Assembly: GCA_027922465.2 (NCBI GenBank)
Contig: BQMF02000203.1
Location: 248,001 to 312,000, forward strand
Origin: Turritopsis dohrnii
Taxonomy: Eukaryota > Cnidaria > Hydrozoa > Anthoathecata > Oceaniidae
DNA length: 64,000 nt
Reading direction: 5' to 3'
The position numbers were made by a program, and so were the translations under genes. Every line of letters begins with the position of its first letter. Within the stretch, counting starts at the first letter, position 1. This document shows, in pieces, positions 59,345 to 64,000 of the stretch. Below the pieces are notes generated by a model. That model saw nothing but the letters and a program-made list of their open reading frames with translations. It had not been told where the DNA came from and searched no databases.

Positions 59345-59515
59345 TGACTTAAAGAGGACGTTAAAGCTATAGCTATTAGCTTTTGCCGACCTAAATTCTA
59401 GAAGCTATAGCTTTAAACCACATACGTATTCAGAATGACCGCTATCCAGTATTAGATCCGGCTGAGATTTTATGAAATAAAATTTTAAAGATTTGTCGTC
59501 CTGTTTTATTATTAT
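59345..59515. repeat. right DIRS inverted terminal repeat
   Basis: Begins GGACGTTAAAGCTATAG and ends past GATTTGTCGTCCTG; inverted partner blocks are at 55230-55352, 54949-54990 and 54905-54925. Confidence 0.7.
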
Positions 59516-59646
59516 ATATATTCTGTTCAAGTTTCTTAAAAAATAACGTCATGTAGATTTTCATTTGTATATTTCACCATCAGTGATGTTGTTAGAATTG
59601 TCTTTACAATGTTTTCTACTTTGCGCATAAATATATAAAATGTTTG

Positions 59647-59883
59647 TTACTGTTCGAGAAGTTGCTTTTTGATAGCATATGGAATGTACCCAGAAACATA
59701 TAGTTTTTCTTCTACCGGCGTCAACTTTAAATGACTTTCTTCCACAAAACAATTTTGCTTTAACATTAATTTGAAAAAAGTCCCAAATAAACTGAAATAA
59801 GATAACAAGCTCAAGCTCAGTGTTTTATGAATATATCTTTCCAGGAGTTCGTTATATCTAATTTTGTGAAATTTCGAAAACAT
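59647..59883 (-). pseudogene. second minus-strand coding piece of the 7.6-kb element
   Basis: A frame of 78 codons with KIRYNELLERYIHKTLSLSL near its start and KLTPVEEKLYVSGYIPYAIK near its end. It is preceded by an acceptor-like sequence and lies between the acidic/zinc-finger frame and the DIRS insertion. The VEEKLYVSGYIP motif recalls conserved segments of uncharacterised animal transposases. The DIRS insertion would cut this gene. Confidence 0.3.
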
Positions 59884-59960
59884 CAGCTATTTTTATGTAC
59901 CGAAATCAATAACACCAAGTTGATGTTGACTCAGCGTATCTGTGTAATTGTGAGCAAAGT

Positions 59961-60344
59961 TCAATATACTGTATATTCTTCTTTATCAACTGTCTTTTTA
60001 CACTTTTCTAAGTGCTTCTTGTAAAAAAACAAACGATTCTTATATTTCTTCCAGCATTTTTTACAAGAGTAACTGAATACAGATCACAGATTAACTTTGA
60101 TATTCTCATGGACTGAATCAACAACTCTTAATACATCATCATCCCCAACAAAAACAACAGTGGTGGGGATTTGTAAGGTTGCGTCCTCATCCAAATTATC
60201 TACATCCACGTCAAAATCAGCCAGAACAATATCTTTTTCATCTGACATAATCACAGTATCGACTAAAACCTCAATATCTTCGTCAAAATCGAGATCTTCA
60301 AAATTCAATTCCTCATTATCAAAAAACGTGCTGTTGGTCGCCAT
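59961..60344 (-). pseudogene. acidic protein with C2HC zinc finger, one in-frame stop
   Basis: The frame opens at an ATG at 60344 (MATNSTFFDNEELNFEDLDF) and is strongly acidic for 80 codons. It meets TGA at 60084-60086, then continues in the same frame with YSCKKCWKKYKNRLFFYKKH and LEKC, a Cx2C-x13-H-x3-C finger, ending at 59961. A donor-like ACA|GTATAT lies near its end. The next minus-strand frame, 59883-59647, follows an acceptor-like TAAAAATAG. This is probably the first exon of a gene on the minus strand of the 7.6-kb element, with the TGA either an inactivating change or a real end. Confidence 0.4.
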
Positions 60345-60560
60345 ATTGAATATAAACGAAAGGTATTCTGGCTTGTACGTTCAGGACAAAAAACTACAAA
60401 TAATTTCATTCGTCGAACTCAAACAATAAAATGCAATCTGATTGGTTTAATAAGGAAAAAATTCTATTGTTTTAAAATGCGTGAGCAAAATTGAATAGAT
60501 AACAAGGTTGGTAACAATAGATTTATACTCGTTCACTATCCATCTACTCACACATCCCTG

Positions 60561-60567
60561 GTAAATT
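60561..60567. repeat. right copy of 7-bp target-site duplication
   Basis: GTAAATT directly after CATCCCTG; the partner copy is at 52935-52941. Confidence 0.75.
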
Positions 60568-61217
60568 CGACGAGCCTGTTACACGAAAAAAATCAATTAC
60601 TTGTGAGAATTTTTTCAGAACTGTTCTACTATAACGGTACTTCAGAGATATAAAGCCCTTTGTTGTATCAAAAGAAACATCATTACTTTACACGCTTATT
60701 TCAAGTGTTGATGTGAAGTTTCTAATGACTTTGTGGGGATAAATTCACGAACAACTCTACTAAGTTGTATATCATTCCCCGTAAATCTATGGAAAAGTAG
60801 TTTCGTGTAAACGAAACATGATTTTTCCAAATCCCGCTAATAATCGTTATAATCGCAAATTCTGAAACCAGGTTTTAGAGAGGAGCGCTCATTTAATTGT
60901 TTTCAGAAATTATGGGAATCATTATGGACTTCTGGAAAGCAAAAAATACTTTTATACCAACAGAATTACATGAAATACAGAATTTCCCCAGTAAGCACAA
61001 AGACGTTGTTTCGACGTTGTTTCGACGTCGTTTTCCATCGTCACTTGACGGTCGCTTAATGGAAACAGCAAAACAATGTCGAATTTTGATGTCAAAATGA
61101 TGATTAAAAAAAACAAAAGTGACGTTGTGCAACGGTCAAAATACCGAAAAAAATGTTGCATTAACGTTGTAGCATGGTCAAATTGACAACGAAAGGTAAT
61201 GACAACAAATGAAAAGT

Positions 61218-61287
61218 CACCAGGGGTAATTGAACCCTGACCTCTCGCATGAATTGTGAAAGTGATAACCCCTACATTACGACACCT
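61218..61287 (-). repeat. tRNA-Val-like segment
   Basis: GTAATGTAGGGGTTATCAC (A box) and GAGAGGTCAGGGTTCAATTA (B box) resemble tRNA-Val, but the stems are imperfect. It follows a GACGTT-rich tract (60987-61035) related to the 5388 element, which also holds a tRNA-like segment. Confidence 0.5.
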
Positions 61288-63369
61288 TGACATGTCCCAA
61301 TGTATTTGACTAATGTCAAAATCACCAACTTAATTTCCAGTAGTTTAAGATGAAAAAGAACGAAATGACAAAATGAAAGAACAAATGCAATATAATTTTT
61401 ACTTGCCTTTTAAAACATCGTATTACTAACTTTCTCATATACAAAAAATACTATTTGAATTAATATGAAATAAGAAAATAAAAACTTTGATTTTTTGGAT
61501 TTCTGCGAAGGCAAGAAATACATTAAAACCGGCTTTGGTTTTTCTTTTTTGCAACTCGTGTATACGCGAGGTGTTTGAAATGCAAATTTGGTCGTGTCGC
61601 CAAAAAATGTATACTTCGTGCATCAGTTCACATGAAACCAATACATGAAGCAAACGTACAGTGTCTTCAAAATGCCAACGCAGTAACCCACTTAGATTTC
61701 AAAGTTTCTTTGATTAATATTGAATGGATTCAAAAGAAATTAAAGATCAAAAGGATCGTAAAGAATATTTTCTATGTCAATATTTTTTAAACAGAGTGAA
61801 AAAGACGAACTTTTATTTTATAAATGTCTGAGGCTTGTGTTTTCGTTGTTTGTACACGTGATTGGGTTTGTATTGCTTTTTAAGAGCTCTGGATTAGTAT
61901 ATCTCGGCTCAATGTCCTTTTCAGCTCCAACATCAAAAATTTCTGTTTACTGCATCACTTATATTTGACGTTTCTCCAGCTATTTAAACGAATTTGCACG
62001 CCACCATTTGTTAGCCCAGCAGTATGAAATAAATAGTTTTTGTTTTAATTAACCTTTCGTTTGTGATATCAGTTTTTAACTTTCACTAATTACTACTATC
62101 AGCCGTCCTTATCACCATGCGTTATGCCAATTCATTCATGCTCTATCCGTTAATACAAAATGTTTGCCAAAATATTTGTTCTTCGAAAAGATATTGAAGA
62201 AAAACTCAACGATTTGGCTCATTAAATTCATTTTTGTATCCAGTGCTGGACATGTATGATCGTATGCAGCAAATTCGAAACTATCCGGGTTCCTATTACA
62301 AGAAAATATTTCATTTGTGTTTATGGTTGAAAAAAAGGGTATGCGTCTTACATTTTACATGGTTGGCAGACCACAATTAACTTCAGAAATTAAATTATTA
62401 AAATACTACTTTGCCTCCTTGGTTATTCACATCAGGGAGCTTAAGCAATCACAACGGCAACGAAGACGGCGACGTGTTTAAAACAAAAGCTTGGTTTTCT
62501 ATGTGGAATTTGTTTAGAAAGAGAGTCTACCGCTTATGACACCATTGGGAAAATAATTACATCATTAATATGTTTGCACAGTCTGTGCTCAACGTAACAA
62601 GTCATGTTTTGAAGTTGTGCTGAGAACGGAGACGTGATTATAGAGATAAGCCGTTTTCTCTTATATAGATTTTATAGTAACTTCATAACTTTCCAGTCGA
62701 TATAAATTTATAAATTTAATTGTTTCTCTAACAAAAATAAGTTTTCCAAACTTTTGTTTGGTGGTAATTATTTATTTCGTTGTTTTTGCTCACGTCGTCG
62801 TCTACGTTGCCGTTGCAGTTGCTTTAAGCTCTCTATCAACTACCTTATTGTAGCTTTATAATTTTCACTCACGTTGTTTGTCCCGTTCAAACTGTTGTTG
62901 AAAGGCCCTTGAGAATAGCTTGACAGTGAACTGTCAATGAACAGAGTTTGACACGCATAATTGTTCCTTAATAATGTTCTTTATGTTTCAATGTTATACA
63001 AATCGTGCACTCTTGTTCTTTTGTCAATGAAAAGTTTGTTCACTAATTGGGAGATCAATATGGAGTGTCGTATCAGGATCGTTTTCGTCCATTGCGCTCT
63101 CCAAAGTGTTCCCTACGCATTAAGCCTCAATTGTTCACTACGTAAGACATAAACAATTCCTTTTGTAATGGAACGGTTCGTGTATACTATTAACAAAGAA
63201 TACATTGTTCCTATATCAAAAGGAATGAATAAATGACTCTCTTGTGTAGCGCAATATGGTATAAACAAGATGCTCTTATGGGCAGAAAGATTTCTGCAAA
63301 ATCTGTTGAAGCATGAAAAATAAAATATGAAATATATGACATTTATGAAATTCGAAAATCTTGCATGAT
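61288..63369. other. no gene seen
   Basis: AT-rich, with only short unsupported frames on either strand. Confidence 0.4.
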
Positions 63370-63438
63370 CTAGGTTGGCTCGAACCACCGACCTTTCGGT
63401 CAACAGCCGAGTGCACTAGCCAACTGCGCCACGAAACC
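63370..63438 (-). repeat. tRNA-Asn-derived repeat head
   Basis: The minus strand has GTGGCGCAGTTGGCTAGTGC (A box), an intact anticodon arm CTCGGCTGTTGACCGAAAG with GTT in the anticodon place, and GGTGGTTCGAGCC (B box). The acceptor strands do not pair, so it is a SINE-like head or pseudo-tRNA. The tail after it (TTCATGCTTCAACAG, TTTTGCAGAAATC, GCATCTTGTTTAT) recurs without a tRNA head at 63735-63810. Confidence 0.6.
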
Positions 63439-63734
63439 ACACGTGTATCTGCATTCTTTTACGAACGTTTTTTGACTCTTCCGTTTACAAAATGTTGAGA
63501 TCTTCTTTTTAGTTAGAAAAGGATGATCACAGTCCAAGGTAGTTATTAGTTTCTTCTATAAATTTTCTTTTTTTACCTTAAAATATATGTCTTAAAATAT
63601 ATTTAATATTGATCAAAGAAGCTTTTGTAAATCTTTCGCTGACATGCAATGCACGGTGCTTTGGTTTCATGTAAATACACGCGCGAGATTTCAAAAAACC
63701 GCTAGGTTTAGACAGTAAGAAAAAAAAGAAGAAC

Positions 63735-63810
63735 AAGATGCCCTGACAGGCATAGGATTTCTGCGAAACCAGCTGAAGCATGATAAAAGAAAGACTAGTG
63801 ACATTCTTCA
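63735..63810 (-). repeat. 5'-truncated copy of the tRNA-Asn repeat tail
   Basis: TATCATGCTTCAGCTGGTTT, CGCAGAAATCC and GGGCATCTTGTTCTT match the tail of the repeat at 63260-63340. Confidence 0.5.
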
Positions 63811-63892
63811 AATTTAAAGATTGAATGACTTCTACAATACAACATCACATTTTTGATGACACACTCCCCAGGAATCCATGAAAGCATAACTG

Positions 63893-63943
63893 ATATATAT
63901 ATATCTATATATCTATATATTATATCTATATATCTATATATTG
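63893..63943 (+). repeat. (TA)n/(TATC)n microsatellite
   Basis: TATATATCTATATATCTATA and similar units. Confidence 0.7.
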
Positions 63944-64000
63944 TCACACTTGACAAAGATTTTTAATAAATCGAAATATTGTGAAAACTCTGTGTGTTTT

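Larger units (their letters stand above)
54886..59515 (-). mobile_element. DIRS-type tyrosine-recombinase retrotransposon
   Basis: In minus-strand order: gag-like frames, reverse transcriptase with YLDD, RNase H, then tyrosine recombinase, the DIRS order. The ends are inverted rather than direct. Right terminal sequence 59345-59515 matches in reverse the block 55230-55352 (ATACGTATGTGGTTTGAAGC, then AGGTCGGCAAAAGC). Shorter pieces also match at 54905-54925 (GACGACAAATCTTTAAAATT) and 54949-54990. An inverted terminal repeat plus an extra internal complementary copy is the DIRS1 layout; Ngaro and PAT types have split direct repeats. Several frameshifts and stops mean it is inactive. It is nested in the 7.6-kb element. 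Confidence 0.8.
52942..60560. mobile_element. 7.6-kb inverted-repeat DNA element with 7-bp target duplication
   Basis: The left end reads CAGGGATGTGTGAG then AGATGGATAGTGAACG; the right end read in reverse is the same over about 30 bp with one extra T. GTAAATT lies directly outside both ends (52935-52941 and 60561-60567), a perfect 7-bp duplication. Removing the element rejoins GATTCGTAAATT to CGACGAGCCTG, which matches other R1 copies (26368), so the boundaries are firm. Without the nested DIRS element it is about 3 kb. It carries zinc-binding coding remnants on both strands. The superfamily is not assigned: 7-bp duplications and CAGGG ends do not fit one common family cleanly. Confidence 0.8.
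52923..60842 (+). repeat. dispersed repeat R1, copy 4 (split by the 7.6-kb element)
   Basis: TAAGGGAGATTCGTAAATT on the left; CGACGAGCCTGTTACACG to AAATCCCGCTAAT (60568-60842) on the right. The site hit in copies 1 and 2 is uninterrupted here (CTCTACTAAGTTGTATA at 60757-60773). Confidence 0.7.

Noticed and set aside
63370..63438. Functional tRNA-Asn gene
   Set aside because: Anticodon arm and boxes are good, but the acceptor strands do not pair and a repeat tail follows; a second tail copy lies nearby.

Overview
This is an AT-rich, gene-poor piece of animal nuclear genome. Coding is broken by introns with normal GT/AG splice sites, there is a TATA box, and AATAAA signals follow stop codons. 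Transposon remains cover much of the rest. A cnidarian is the likeliest source (inference). The reasons are two small secreted proteins joining a Frizzled cysteine-rich domain to a SUEL-type galactose-binding lectin domain, a DIRS-type tyrosine-recombinase retroelement, and many short inverted-repeat elements and tRNA-derived repeats of the kind seen in coral and anemone DNA. The species cannot be fixed from sequence alone.

Host genes. (1) A divergent pair of two-exon paralogs: gene A on the minus strand (13854-16339) and gene B on the plus strand (23244-24798). Each has a signal peptide, a ten-cysteine Frizzled domain in exon 1, and a SUEL lectin domain in exon 2 joined by a phase-1 intron. 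(2) The 3' end of an unrecognised minus-strand gene at 17753-18315, with two tiny exons and a poly(A) signal, lying between the pair. (3) A FERM-domain protein exon on the minus strand at 49005-50371, similar in layout to FRMD6/Willin.

Transposon landscape by region. 1-13 kb: GACGTC-rich inverted-repeat element with a 123-bp minisatellite (5388-6276), a foldback-like element (7523-9104), and TTA-flanked elements at 4745-4895 and 10997-11809; the latter carries a decayed coding relic. 14-25 kb: the gene pair, with repeats inserted in both introns. 26-45 kb: nested elements (26569-28415 holding 26724-28213), several short elements, an elegant 27-bp-stem hairpin with a 7-bp target duplication (33069-33155), and a CAGGGG element (44577-45115). 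45.8-47.6 kb: a mariner/Tc1-like element with one frameshift. 52.9-60.6 kb: a 7.6-kb element with about 30-bp inverted ends and a perfect 7-bp target duplication. It carries zinc-binding coding remnants on both strands and is split by an about 4.6-kb DIRS retroelement (54886-59515). The whole stack sits inside a copy of a dispersed repeat called R1 here. 61-64 kb: tRNA-derived repeats and microsatellites.

The nesting is readable as a history. R1 was inserted first; R1 copies then received different elements. Two of these elements, from different families, landed at the same TAA trinucleotide of two R1 copies (4745-4895 and 26569-28415).
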